Below are positions 16,291 to 24,212 of a stretch of DNA of 56,525 bases, in pieces (position 1 is the stretch's first letter; each line of letters begins with the position of its first letter). The notes beneath the pieces were generated by a model. The model was given only the letters and a program-made list of their open reading frames with translations. It did not search any database and was not told the DNA's origin. Position numbers and translations under genes: made by a program. The stretch is from TMED-70 sp036164085 (GTDB lineage Bacteria > Chloroflexota > Dehalococcoidia > Lucifugimonadales > Lucifugimonadaceae). The stretch covers positions 1 to 56,525 of the forward strand of contig JAYZJV010000043.1 in the NCBI GenBank assembly GCA_036164085.1, in the 5' to 3' direction.

Positions 16291-17130
16291 ATGCCATTAA
16301 TAATTATTATTACAGTTCTAATATCCACCTTCATACATGCTACATGGAATTTTTTAATTAAAAAATCCAACCACCCTTATGAATATGTTCAATTATTAGC
16401 TGTAATAAGCGGTGTTGTTTCACTACCCTTTGCTATTATTTTTATTTTTGAAGACGGTTTTACATTTTCTGGATTTCTTCTTAGTATTTTGTCAGGGTTT
16501 GTACATGTCTTTTATTTTTATTTTTTAGGTACTGCTTATAAAAAAGGAGATTTGTCTTTTGTTTATCCTATTGCAAGGGGAACTGCTGTGGCTTTGGTCC
16601 CTTTAGTTGGATTATTTATTATCAACGAATCAGTTTCTAACCTCTCATTAATTGGTGTATTTATAGTTTTTTTAGGAATTTTTTCTTTAGGGAATATTAC
16701 ACATATTCGTTCTGTAAATTTTAATGACTTGTTTTTATCACTAATCGTGGGAATAACAGTAACAATATATACAATTGTCGATAAATATGCGGTTTCACTC
16801 ATTAATCCTTTTTTTGTTTTTTCAATATCATCATTTTTAGGAGGTTTTTTATCAATAACTATTATTGACCGAAGGATTAATCATTTTTATTTGGTTGCAA
16901 AAAACAATTTAAAAGTAGTACTAATTATTTCTTTTTTAAGTGCAATTGCTTATCCAATGGTTTTATATGCTTATAAATATTCTGAGGTGTCTCTTGTTTC
17001 TCCATTAAGAGAAATTTCTACTGCAATTGCAACTGTTATGGGGATAGTCTTATTGAAGGAGAAACTAAGTTCTTATAAAGTGGTCGGAGTATCATTTATT
17101 GTAATTGGCGCTATTTTAATTACTTATTAG
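16291..17130 (+). CDS. EamA/DMT-family transporter
   Basis: The 279-residue protein is almost entirely hydrophobic, with about ten membrane segments arranged as two five-helix repeats. The first repeat ends near VFIVFLGIFSLGN at about 130, and the second ends at VVGVSFIVIGAILITY. Typical family features are the THATWNF-like start (IHATWNFLIKKS), SFVYPIARGTAVALVPL near 90 and VSLVSPLREISTAIATVMG near 232, with Pro-Leu-Arg in the late helix. These permeases export or import amino acids, nucleosides or other metabolites by drug/metabolite transporter chemistry; the substrate is unknown. It converges with the cyclophilin gene, leaving 2 bases between stops. Confidence 0.88.
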   Translation: MPLIIIITVLISTFIHATWNFLIKKSNHPYEYVQLLAVISGVVSLPFAIIFIFEDGFTFSGFLLSILSGFVHVFYFYFLGTAYKKGDLSFVYPIARGTAVALVPLVGLFIINESVSNLSLIGVFIVFLGIFSLGNITHIRSVNFNDLFLSLIVGITVTIYTIVDKYAVSLINPFFVFSISSFLGGFLSITIIDRRINHFYLVAKNNLKVVLIISFLSAIAYPMVLYAYKYSEVSLVSPLREISTAIATVMGIVLLKEKLSSYKVVGVSFIVIGAILITY

Positions 17131-17132
17131 AA

Positions 17133-17639
17133 TTATTTTTCTTCGATTTCAATTGAATTAATCATATCACCTGGATTAGGGTCGCTCATTGGATCCCTTT
17201 CTCTAATATTTAAAACAACTTCCATGCTTTTTTTATCTAATACCTTACCAAATACGGTATGAGCACCATCTAGATGAGGGGTTGGTGCATGAGTAATAAA
17301 AAATTGAGACCCATTAGTTCCAGGACCAGCGTTTGCCATCGATAATATTCCTTCAGAGTCATGTTTTAAAGATGAAACAAATTCATCTTCAAATTGGTAT
17401 CCAGGGCCACCAGATCCTGTACCTGTTGGATCTCCTCCCTGAACCATAAAACCTGGAATAACTCTATGAAATGTAGTTCCGTTATAATAACCTGACTTAG
17501 CTAGATTTATGAAATTTTCACAAGTTTTTGGAGTTTGATCAGAGTATAAATGAATAATTATTTCACCTTTTTCTGTATCAATCTTTGCTTTATATGTTTT
17601 TGTTGTGTCTAAATCCCCTTTTGGTGGTTCTAAAGTCAT
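17133..17639 (-). CDS. Cyclophilin-type peptidyl-prolyl isomerase
   Basis: The 168-residue protein is a complete cyclophilin domain. The active-site Arg and Phe lie in TTFHRVIPGFMVQGGDPTG near 55-73, followed by GGPGYQFEDEF and the GILSMANAGPGTNGSQFFI block near 95-113, then HLDGAHTVFGKV with the conserved His near 126. No signal peptide is visible, so it acts in the cytoplasm as a folding catalyst. The N-terminal 15 residues (EPPKGDLDTTKTYKAKI) precede the first strand. A GAGG site lies 8 bases before the ATG. It is divergent from the enolase-superfamily gene across a 103-base gap with a symmetric -10-like element. Confidence 0.93.
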   Translation of the reverse strand: MTLEPPKGDLDTTKTYKAKIDTEKGEIIIHLYSDQTPKTCENFINLAKSGYYNGTTFHRVIPGFMVQGGDPTGTGSGGPGYQFEDEFVSSLKHDSEGILSMANAGPGTNGSQFFITHAPTPHLDGAHTVFGKVLDKKSMEVVLNIRERDPMSDPNPGDMINSIEIEEK

Positions 17640-17671
17640 AAATACATCCTCTTGTCTATTTTTTGTATCTA

Positions 17672-17679
17672 ATTATAAT
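17672..17679. promoter_or_regulatory. Symmetric -10-like element (ATTATAAT) between cyclophilin and enolase-superfamily genes
   Basis: This is the same 8-base palindrome as at 4201-4208, again in a divergent gap and again giving TATAAT on both strands. It lies 33 bases from the cyclophilin start at 17639 and 64 bases from the plus-strand start at 17743. The -35 regions are poor, so both promoters would rely on the -10 box. The assignment is inference from position and sequence. Confidence 0.4.
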
Positions 17680-17742
17680 ACCTAATAATTGAGATTTATA
17701 TGTTTTACTTATTAGATAAATTTAAGTACTTTAGGAGCATCT

Positions 17743-18906
17743 ATGAATGATTATCCAATAATAAAAAAAATTACTTTTAATAGATACAAATTTCCTTTAG
17801 AAAATATGAGAAACCATACCCTTTCTTGGGTATACGAGCCAGGATCAAAATCAGCAAGAAATGTTATTTCAATTAAAATTGAAACTGACCTTGGGATATC
17901 AGGAGAATATTTTAGTATCGCTCCAGGCACTTATGATCAAATGAGAGCTATTGCACCAATATTGATTGGCCAAAATGGTCTAAATAGAGAAAAATTCTAT
18001 AATCTCGCTAAAGTAATTTTAAGAAAGCAAGACAAAATGGGTATAGGACCTATTGATATAGCCTTGTGGGATTTAGCGGGCAAATATCATGATACTCCAA
18101 TTTTCAGATTATTAGGAGGTAGCAGAAATAAACTTCCAACTTATGCATCTACTCTTCATGGTGATTATTCTAAAGGAGGTTTGAATTCTCCCGAGGCATT
18201 TAAAGATTTTGCAGAGCAGTGCTTTGACATGGGATATAAAGCGTTTAAGATTCATCCATGGGCTCCTGCAGACATATCTCAAGAAGTTAAAGTAGTTAAT
18301 GAAGTCGGAAAACTTTCAAATAAAATGAATCTTATGATAGATCCTTGTTGTGTATATGAAACCTACGCTGATGCATTAACTGTAGGTAGAGCTTGTGATG
18401 ATAATAACTATTTTTGGTATGAAGATCCTTTACAAGATGGAGGAGTATCATTTTATGCACATAAAAAACTAAGGCAGGCATTACGAACTCCTCTTTTACA
18501 AGGAGAGCATCTTCATCTAGTAGAAACTCATACAGATATGGCGATTGCTGAAGCAACAGATTTTTGGAGAGCAGATCCGGAATATGATGGAGGTATCACT
18601 GGGGTCATGAAAGTAGCTCATGCTGCTGAAGGCTTTGGTATGGATCTAGAATTACATATAGCTGGACCAGCTCAAAGACATTGCATGGCATCCATAAGAA
18701 ATTCAAATTATTACGAGATGGGATTGCTACATCCTAAGATATCTAATCCTGCAAATATACCAGTGTATAAAAATGACTATACTGATGAAATTGATTCAAT
18801 CGACTCTGATGGGTATGTTACTGTTTCTGAAACCCCAGGTCTTGGAGTAGAGTATGATTATGAATACGCAAAAAAATTTCTAATAGATACACTAGTAATA
18901 GATTGA
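17743..18906 (+). CDS. Mandelate racemase/muconate-lactonizing-type enolase superfamily enzyme (KxH variant)
   Basis: The 387-residue protein has the capping domain followed by the barrel with GPIDIALWDLAGKYHDTPI near 105-124. The barrel carries K-x-H in YKAFKIHPW near 168 (instead of the usual KxK), metal ligands Asp in LMIDPCC near 198, Glu in WYEDPLQDGG near 226 and Glu in LLQGEHLH near 251, Asp in PEYDGGITG near 281, and His in LELHIAGPAQRH near 303. Enolate chemistry on a hydroxy or sugar acid (dehydration or racemization) is expected. GGAG precedes the ATG. The CoA-transferase subunits start 3 bases downstream, suggesting a common catabolic route. Confidence 0.88.
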   Translation: MNDYPIIKKITFNRYKFPLENMRNHTLSWVYEPGSKSARNVISIKIETDLGISGEYFSIAPGTYDQMRAIAPILIGQNGLNREKFYNLAKVILRKQDKMGIGPIDIALWDLAGKYHDTPIFRLLGGSRNKLPTYASTLHGDYSKGGLNSPEAFKDFAEQCFDMGYKAFKIHPWAPADISQEVKVVNEVGKLSNKMNLMIDPCCVYETYADALTVGRACDDNNYFWYEDPLQDGGVSFYAHKKLRQALRTPLLQGEHLHLVETHTDMAIAEATDFWRADPEYDGGITGVMKVAHAAEGFGMDLELHIAGPAQRHCMASIRNSNYYEMGLLHPKISNPANIPVYKNDYTDEIDSIDSDGYVTVSETPGLGVEYDYEYAKKFLIDTLVID

Positions 18907-18909
18907 TTT

Positions 18910-19641
18910 ATGGCTAAAAAAATCATATATAGTTCATATGACAAAGCTATTGAAGATTTGTCTAATAACACAAGCATTATGATAGGTGGTTTTGGTGTCC
19001 AGGGAGGACAGCCAACAAACCTTATGGTTGCTTTAAGAAATATGAATTTAAAAGAACTTACCTTAATTGGTAATGTTGCAGGTATTTCTATGATTACAGG
19101 CTATGGATGGAAAAATTCTGATAAAGACAATATCATTGACCAAAGTATTTTTTTTCAGAAAAAGCAAGTAAAAAAAATCATTTGCTCATTTCCTATACCA
19201 TCTCAAAGGAATCCAATTTCAGAGATAGAAAAAGCATGGATAAATAATGAAGCAGAAGTAGAAATAATTCCTCAAGGTACTTTAGCTGAAAAAATCCGTG
19301 CTGCAGGATCTGGTATTCCTGCCTTTTATACCAAAACAGGTGTTGGTACTATTATTGAAAAAGATAAAGAAACTAAACTTATAAAAGGAGAAAAATATCT
19401 ATTAGAATATGCTTTAAGTGCAGATGTTGCTTTTATTAAGGCTCATTTATCTGATGAGAATGGAAATTTAATTTATAAAGGAACTTCTAGAGCTTTCAAT
19501 CCAATAATGGCGTCTGCTGCAAAATTGACTATAGTTGAAGTCGATAAAATTATACCTTCCAAAGATCTAAATTCAGAAAGAATTGGAACACCTGGAATTT
19601 ATGTAGATAGAATAGTTAGTGTTAATAATGAATTATCCTGA
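18910..19641 (+). CDS. scoA: 3-oxoacid CoA-transferase, subunit A
   Basis: The 243-residue protein is a family I CoA-transferase alpha subunit. It has an IMIGGFGVQGGQPTNLMVAL segment near 22-41, ELTLIGNVAG near 50, and the glycine-rich block PQGTLAEKIRAAGSGIPAFY near 118-137. Such enzymes move CoA from succinyl-CoA to an acetoacetate- or 3-oxoadipate-type acid, forming an alpha/beta dimer or tetramer with subunit B next door. The start lies 3 bases after the enolase-superfamily gene and its end overlaps subunit B by 14 bases. The enolase/CoA-transferase pairing recalls aromatic or sugar-acid breakdown (PcaIJ-like), but the acid substrate cannot be assigned. Confidence 0.88.
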   Translation: MAKKIIYSSYDKAIEDLSNNTSIMIGGFGVQGGQPTNLMVALRNMNLKELTLIGNVAGISMITGYGWKNSDKDNIIDQSIFFQKKQVKKIICSFPIPSQRNPISEIEKAWINNEAEVEIIPQGTLAEKIRAAGSGIPAFYTKTGVGTIIEKDKETKLIKGEKYLLEYALSADVAFIKAHLSDENGNLIYKGTSRAFNPIMASAAKLTIVEVDKIIPSKDLNSERIGTPGIYVDRIVSVNNELS

Positions 19642-20299
19642 GAAACTAACGAAAGAAGATATAGCATATAGAGCGTCCATTGAGTTGCCTGAGAATTCTT
19701 ATGTAAACTTGGGTATTGGGCTACCTTCTCTATGTGCAAAGTATTTGGAACCGAAAAAGAATATTATTTTTCAGGCTGAAAATGGAATTTTGGGATTTAA
19801 TGAACTTTCAAAAGAAAATGAACAAGATGAAAATTTAATTGATGCAGGAGGTCAATTTTTAAGTCATGTGCCAGGTATTTCATACTTTGATTCAGCAGAT
19901 TCCTTTGCAATGATTAGAGGAGGACATATTGATGTTACTGTCTTGGGGGGGTTACAAGTTTCTGAAAAAGGAGATTTAGCAAATTGGATGATTAAATCTC
20001 GAGGTATTGGATCCATAGGTGGCGCTATGGATCTGGTAACTGGAGCTAGAGAAGTAATTGTCACAATGGAACATGTAACGAAGGATAATAAATTTAAAAT
20101 ACTCGAAAAATGTGATTTCCCTTTGACAGGTGTAAATTGCGTAAACAAAATAATTACTGATATAGCTGTTATAAAAGTGAGAAAAGAAGGATTATTCATT
20201 ACTGAAATAGCAAAAGGATGGAATTTTCAACAAATACAATCTCTAACAGAGCCAAAACTGAATCCATCAAAAACAATCAAAGATTATATTACTAGGTAA
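19628..20299 (+). CDS. scoB: 3-oxoacid CoA-transferase, subunit B
   Basis: This 223-residue beta subunit carries the VNLGIGLPSLCAKYL segment near 26 and the catalytic glutamate in FQAENGILGF near 51. It also has the GGHIDVTVLGGLQVSEKGD block near 97 and NWMIKSRG...GGAMDLVTGA near 118-137. The glutamate forms the covalent CoA thioester in family I transferases. The ATG at 19628 is preferred over the in-frame GTG at 19619 because it matches usual family starts; neither has a strong ribosome-binding site, consistent with coupling to subunit A, whose stop it overlaps. It converges with the CurA-type reductase 9 bases away. Confidence 0.9.
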   Translation: MNYPEKLTKEDIAYRASIELPENSYVNLGIGLPSLCAKYLEPKKNIIFQAENGILGFNELSKENEQDENLIDAGGQFLSHVPGISYFDSADSFAMIRGGHIDVTVLGGLQVSEKGDLANWMIKSRGIGSIGGAMDLVTGAREVIVTMEHVTKDNKFKILEKCDFPLTGVNCVNKIITDIAVIKVRKEGLFITEIAKGWNFQQIQSLTEPKLNPSKTIKDYITR

Positions 20300-20308
20300 A
20301 GAAATTTT

Positions 20309-21313
20309 TTAGGTAATATCAACTATTAATTTCCCAAAATTTTCACCTTCAAATAATTTCATGAAAGTTTTAGGTATATTGTCGAATCCTTTATATATAT
20401 CTTCTTTATAAACAATTTCACCGCTTTTAATCCATTTTGATATTGCATTCATTGCTTCACCGTATTTATGTTCAAAGTTAAAAACAATAAATCCTTGCAT
20501 TGTAGATTGTTTTGTAAGTAAAGTTCTTGCTACTCTAGGGCCTTGAGGCGGAACAGAAGCATTATAATTAGCAATTTGACCACAGACAGCTGTTCTTGAA
20601 TATGTAGCAATGTGATTCATCACCGCATCAGAAATTTCTCCACCAACATTATCAAAATACATATTTATAAAATCTTCTCCAATTAATCCAAGTTCCTTGT
20701 CTATATCTTGAGTTTTATAATTCAAGCAGTGGTCAAAATTTAATATTTCCTTGCAATAATTTACTTTTTCTTCTGTACCTGCAATTCCAATAACATTGCA
20801 ACCCATTAATTTTGCTATCTGGCCTACTAACGAACCAACTGCTCCTGATGCTGCAGATACTACTATGGTTTCTCCTGGTTTTGGTTTACAAACTTCAAGG
20901 AATCCTAAATATGCCGTTCTTCCGGGCATTCCAAGCACTCCTAATGAATATGTAATAGGTAAATCATTATCTAATGATATCTTTGTAACTTCTTTTTCAC
21001 TCACACAAGCATATTCTTGCCAGCCAACTTTTGCATTTACCATTTCACCTACACTAAACAACTTAGACTTAGATTCAATAACTTTAGCGACTACCTCCCC
21101 TTCCATTACGCCACCAATTTCGACTGGTTTGGAGTATGATGGACCTCCGTTCATTCGACCTCTCATATATGGGTCTAAAGATAGATATTGAGTCTCTAGT
21201 AGTAGATCTCCATAATCTAATTTTTTAACATCTGAAATATTTATTTTTAAGTCCTCTTCTAAATTAGGGACACCAGAAGGCCTTTTATTCAAAACCCATT
21301 GTTTATTTTTCAT
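20309..21313 (-). CDS. NADP-dependent MDR oxidoreductase, CurA / leukotriene B4 dehydrogenase type
   Basis: The 334-residue protein is a zinc-free medium-chain reductase. The LSLDPYMRGRM motif near 47-57 is diagnostic of the CurA/YncB/prostaglandin-reductase subgroup. The nucleotide site is VSAASGAVGSLVGQIAKLMG near 152-171, followed by GIAGTEEKVNYC. These enzymes reduce the double bond of alpha,beta-unsaturated aldehydes and ketones using NADPH. Zinc-binding residues of alcohol dehydrogenases are absent. It lies 15 bases upstream of no further partner than the metallo-hydrolase gene, whose stop is at 21329, so both may share one minus-strand transcript. The physiological substrate is unknown. 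Confidence 0.88.
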   Translation of the reverse strand: MKNKQWVLNKRPSGVPNLEEDLKINISDVKKLDYGDLLLETQYLSLDPYMRGRMNGGPSYSKPVEIGGVMEGEVVAKVIESKSKLFSVGEMVNAKVGWQEYACVSEKEVTKISLDNDLPITYSLGVLGMPGRTAYLGFLEVCKPKPGETIVVSAASGAVGSLVGQIAKLMGCNVIGIAGTEEKVNYCKEILNFDHCLNYKTQDIDKELGLIGEDFINMYFDNVGGEISDAVMNHIATYSRTAVCGQIANYNASVPPQGPRVARTLLTKQSTMQGFIVFNFEHKYGEAMNAISKWIKSGEIVYKEDIYKGFDNIPKTFMKLFEGENFGKLIVDIT

Positions 21314-21328
21314 TAGATCCTCTTCTAC

Positions 21329-22183
21329 TTATATATTAATTTCTAGTAAATCTTTTCCAACTATAATATTACCATCAAAATTTTTAGACACTCCATTTAA
21401 CCAAATATCATCTACATCATATTCAGGAGATCCAGTGGGTACGAGATGATTTAAAACCAGGTTTTTAACTTTAGCTTTTTTTGCAACATTGCCTACTTCC
21501 TCAATAGAAGTGTGTCCATCTATTATATGTTTTTTAAATTCTTCATTTCCCGGATATGTTCGTTTTATTATTGCATCAACTCCATCGAGATTTAAAACTT
21601 CATGAATAAGATAGTCAGAATTTAATGAAAAATTAATTAATTTTTCATTTTTTGAAGTATCGCCAGAAAATACTATAACTTTATTTTCTAAAGTGAATTT
21701 ATATGCAAAACTAGGTTTTGCTGCTGCATGAGGTACTGTTATGCATTCAACAGCAATATTTTTATCTTTATAAATTTTTGAATCTGAGTCAATTTCATTA
21801 ATATTATAAAGTGAATCAAATTTGGGTCTGTTCTCTTCTTTGATTCGTAACTCTATATCCCATTTCATGTATTGACTGTATGAGTCAATTATCTTTTTTA
21901 GAGGAGTTGGGCCAAAACAATCTATTTTTCCTTTATGTCCGCTTTGCCAAGTTCTGAGTAATAGAGTTCCTAAATCTGCCATGTGATCAGAATGATTATG
22001 AGTTATAAAAATTCCTTTAATTTTTTCCGGATCTAAGTTTGCATTTGCTAATTGATTGCATACACCATCTCCTGTATCAATAATATAAATATCTTCTCCG
22101 ATAATTATTGCACTTGAAGGCTGAGATCTCTTTGCCCAAATTCTAGGCCCCCCGCCAGTTCCTAATAAAATAATTTTATTCAT
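21329..22183 (-). CDS. Metallo-beta-lactamase-fold hydrolase (RNase Z / arylsulfatase-like)
   Basis: The 284-residue protein has the metal-binding motif ITHNHSDHMADLGTLLL near 60-76 (HxHxDH). A second-site histidine is in VPHAAAKPSFAYKF near 151, the bridging Asp in VFSGDTSKNEKL near 173, and a distal His in GHTSIEEVGNVAKKAKV near 222. VLNHLVPTG near 243 supplies the final histidine. The early GTGGGPRIWAKRSQPSS start resembles RNase Z-like and small-molecule hydrolases. The long exosite arm of tRNase Z is not evident, so a carbohydrate- or ester-hydrolysing role is as likely as tRNA processing. It probably shares a transcript with the downstream CurA-type gene, 15 bases away. Confidence 0.85.
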   Translation of the reverse strand: MNKIILLGTGGGPRIWAKRSQPSSAIIIGEDIYIIDTGDGVCNQLANANLDPEKIKGIFITHNHSDHMADLGTLLLRTWQSGHKGKIDCFGPTPLKKIIDSYSQYMKWDIELRIKEENRPKFDSLYNINEIDSDSKIYKDKNIAVECITVPHAAAKPSFAYKFTLENKVIVFSGDTSKNEKLINFSLNSDYLIHEVLNLDGVDAIIKRTYPGNEEFKKHIIDGHTSIEEVGNVAKKAKVKNLVLNHLVPTGSPEYDVDDIWLNGVSKNFDGNIIVGKDLLEINI

Positions 22184-22261
22184 AATGACATTCTATTAGA
22201 TAACATATTTTTTATTATCATTTATAACTTTTGAAATATCTTTATTATTAATTTTATTTAT

Positions 22262-22290
22262 TTTCATATTAACGTTATGCTAAATATAAT
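22262..22290 (+). promoter_or_regulatory. Promoter upstream of the PAC2/tyrA/aroA operon
   Basis: A perfect -10 box TATAAT lies at 22285-22290 with a weak -35-like TTTCAT at 22262-22267 and a 17-base spacer. Initiation would fall near 22297, giving a leader of about 19 bases to the TTG at 22316, which is preceded by GTGAGG five bases upstream. The position argues against the more upstream ATG at 22277. Confidence 0.5.
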
Positions 22291-22315
22291 ACTAACCACA
22301 GTTAGTGAGGTATTA

Positions 22316-23176
22316 TTGAAAAATTTGATTGACTTAGAATTAAAAAATCCTATTCTTTTGTGTAGTTGGCAAGGCTGGCCTGACGCAGCAGAATCAGCTA
22401 CAAAGTCTATAGAAGAAATTGTATCGCAAGTAAATATTATCGATAAATATAAAATCACCTCAGAAGCTTACTATATTTACTCTGATAAAAGGCCTCATGT
22501 ATCAAACCCAAAGCCGGAAAAAAGGAAAATAGATTGGCCAGAGAATAAATTTTCTTTTGTAAAAACCAATACAGAAAATGACCTTATTGTTTTTGAAGGA
22601 GTTGAACCAGATCTATATTGGAAAAAATACATTAAAGAATTTTTATCAGTTGTAAATTATTATGATGTAACTCAAGTAATAATGGTAGGATCTTTGTTGG
22701 ATTCAGTACCTCACACTAGAGAGCCTCGTATAAGTATTACTGCTACTAGATCAGATAATAATAAATTTTTGAAAGGAATAAAGTTTTTACCCCCAACATA
22801 TGAAGGACCAGCCGGAATTACTTCAGCCATTGGAGAAAAACTAGATTCAAAAAAAATTTCAGCAATTTCTATATGGGGGCACACTCCTCATTATTTACAA
22901 GTTACTCATAACCCAATATTATCTGCTGCAATTATGAGAGAGATTAACAAAATGCTTAAACTAAATTTGAGCTTTGATAAGATTTCTAAAAGATCTGAAG
23001 AATTCAGATCATCATTAAATTTAGCACTTGAGGATCATAAAGAAATAACTAAATATGTTGAGAGATTAGAGGAGTCTTACGATACAGAAGAAATGTCAAA
23101 AATTGACCCTGAGCCGAAACTAATCATTAAAGATCTTGAAAATTTCCTTAAAGAGTCTCGAGAAAATCAAAATTGA
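22316..23176 (+). CDS. PAC2-family protein (proteasome assembly chaperone-like)
   Basis: The 286-residue protein matches the bacterial PAC2 family. It has the NPILLCSWQGWPDAAESA start near residue 10, VIMVGSLLDSVPHTREPRI near 120-138, PPTYEGPAGITSAIGEKL near 158, and WGHTPHYLQVTHNPILSAAI near 185. A C-terminal helical tail follows. The family is named after eukaryotic proteasome assembly chaperones, but the bacterial function is not established. The TTG start at 22316 is chosen over ATG 22277 because a perfect TATAAT (22285-22290) lies between them and GTGAGG stands five bases before the TTG. It leads a plus-strand operon with tyrA-like, aroA, gmk, glycerate kinase and L-2-hydroxyglutarate oxidase genes. 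Confidence 0.8.
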   Translation: MKNLIDLELKNPILLCSWQGWPDAAESATKSIEEIVSQVNIIDKYKITSEAYYIYSDKRPHVSNPKPEKRKIDWPENKFSFVKTNTENDLIVFEGVEPDLYWKKYIKEFLSVVNYYDVTQVIMVGSLLDSVPHTREPRISITATRSDNNKFLKGIKFLPPTYEGPAGITSAIGEKLDSKKISAISIWGHTPHYLQVTHNPILSAAIMREINKMLKLNLSFDKISKRSEEFRSSLNLALEDHKEITKYVERLEESYDTEEMSKIDPEPKLIIKDLENFLKESRENQN

Positions 23177-23221
23177 AATCATTAGGCAAATCACTAAATC
23201 CAAAAAATCAAGAAAATAAAA

Positions 23222-24208
23222 ATGGGAAAATTTGACAACAAAAACATATCAATCTTTGGTTTAGGCAGCATTGGACATAATATTGGTCAAAAACTAATAG
23301 AAAAAAATAATAACATAATTCTTCAAGGTTTTGATATCAATAAAGAAAAAACAACCATTTCTAAGCAATCTAACGCGATTCATAGAGAAATGAAAAGTTA
23401 CATAGATTCTGTTGATGATTGTGATATTTTAATCATCTCTACTCCTACTTCTTCAACATATGAAATTTTTGAATCTTTACAAAACAAATTGAATAATAAC
23501 ACCTTGATAATAGATATATGTTCTTCAAAAAGAGCAGTAAACGAATGGTCTCAAGAACTATTGCCTGATAATGAAATTATAGGCCTTTATCCATTCGTTA
23601 ATCATGATTCAATACTTAATAATAATTGGGGAATCGTTTCATATAATAACTCTAAAGATAAAGTTACTGAAATGGCCAATACTTTTATTACAGAAATGGA
23701 AGGGGTAGGAATTAATGTTGACCTTTCAGAACATGATAGTTTCATTGCTCTAACTGAAACTATGCCAATGATATTAACATTAAATCTTTTGAATTTATCT
23801 AATAATAGTTCTTCTTGGAAGGAAGTTTTTAAATATTTTAATAGTGATGACTTTAAATTCTTTTCTAATCCGCTTGAAAATGATCCTGTGAAAATATTTT
23901 CTTCAATTTCTACTAATAATGACTTGTTACTTGAATGGATAAAACTTTATATAAATGAATTAGTGAAATTTCAAAAACTTCTTGAAAGTAATTCAGAAGA
24001 ACAAATAGCGTTATTGGTAAATAAAACCTGGGAAGACAGAATTAAGATAATTAACAACATAGATCCAAGTTTAGATTCAGAAGAAAACATTATACCTTCT
24101 TCCTCTGAAAATATACTTTCTTTATTTATAGGATCTCGAGCAGCACGTTTTTTTACTAAGTCCAAAGAAATTGATAAAGATAAATATGGGTTTGAAAAAA
24201 GGATTTAG
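23222..24208 (+). CDS. tyrA: Prephenate dehydrogenase-like protein
   Basis: The 328-residue protein has an N-terminal Rossmann motif SIFGLGSIGHNIGQKL near 10-25, the strand ILIISTPTSSTYEIF near 68, and a helical C-terminal dimerization half, as in TyrA. The family motif usually written GxHPxxG appears as IGLYPFVNHDS near 118-128, so the catalytic-site histidine area is divergent. Direct adjacency to aroA (4 bases between stop and start) supports a role in aromatic amino acid synthesis, namely oxidative decarboxylation of prephenate to 4-hydroxyphenylpyruvate with NAD. Reduced activity or another arogenate-like substrate is possible given the divergence. The gap from the PAC2 gene is 45 bases. 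Confidence 0.65.
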   Translation: MGKFDNKNISIFGLGSIGHNIGQKLIEKNNNIILQGFDINKEKTTISKQSNAIHREMKSYIDSVDDCDILIISTPTSSTYEIFESLQNKLNNNTLIIDICSSKRAVNEWSQELLPDNEIIGLYPFVNHDSILNNNWGIVSYNNSKDKVTEMANTFITEMEGVGINVDLSEHDSFIALTETMPMILTLNLLNLSNNSSSWKEVFKYFNSDDFKFFSNPLENDPVKIFSSISTNNDLLLEWIKLYINELVKFQKLLESNSEEQIALLVNKTWEDRIKIINNIDPSLDSEENIIPSSSENILSLFIGSRAARFFTKSKEIDKDKYGFEKRI

Positions 24209-24212
24209 TCAT

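Noticed and set aside
20796..21191. Plus-strand reading frame of 131 codons
   Set aside because: It is antisense to the well-supported CurA-type reductase, with no motif or ribosome-binding site.
22277..22315. Additional 13 N-terminal codons of the PAC2 protein
   Set aside because: A perfect -10 box lies within them and the downstream TTG has a well-placed GTGAGG.
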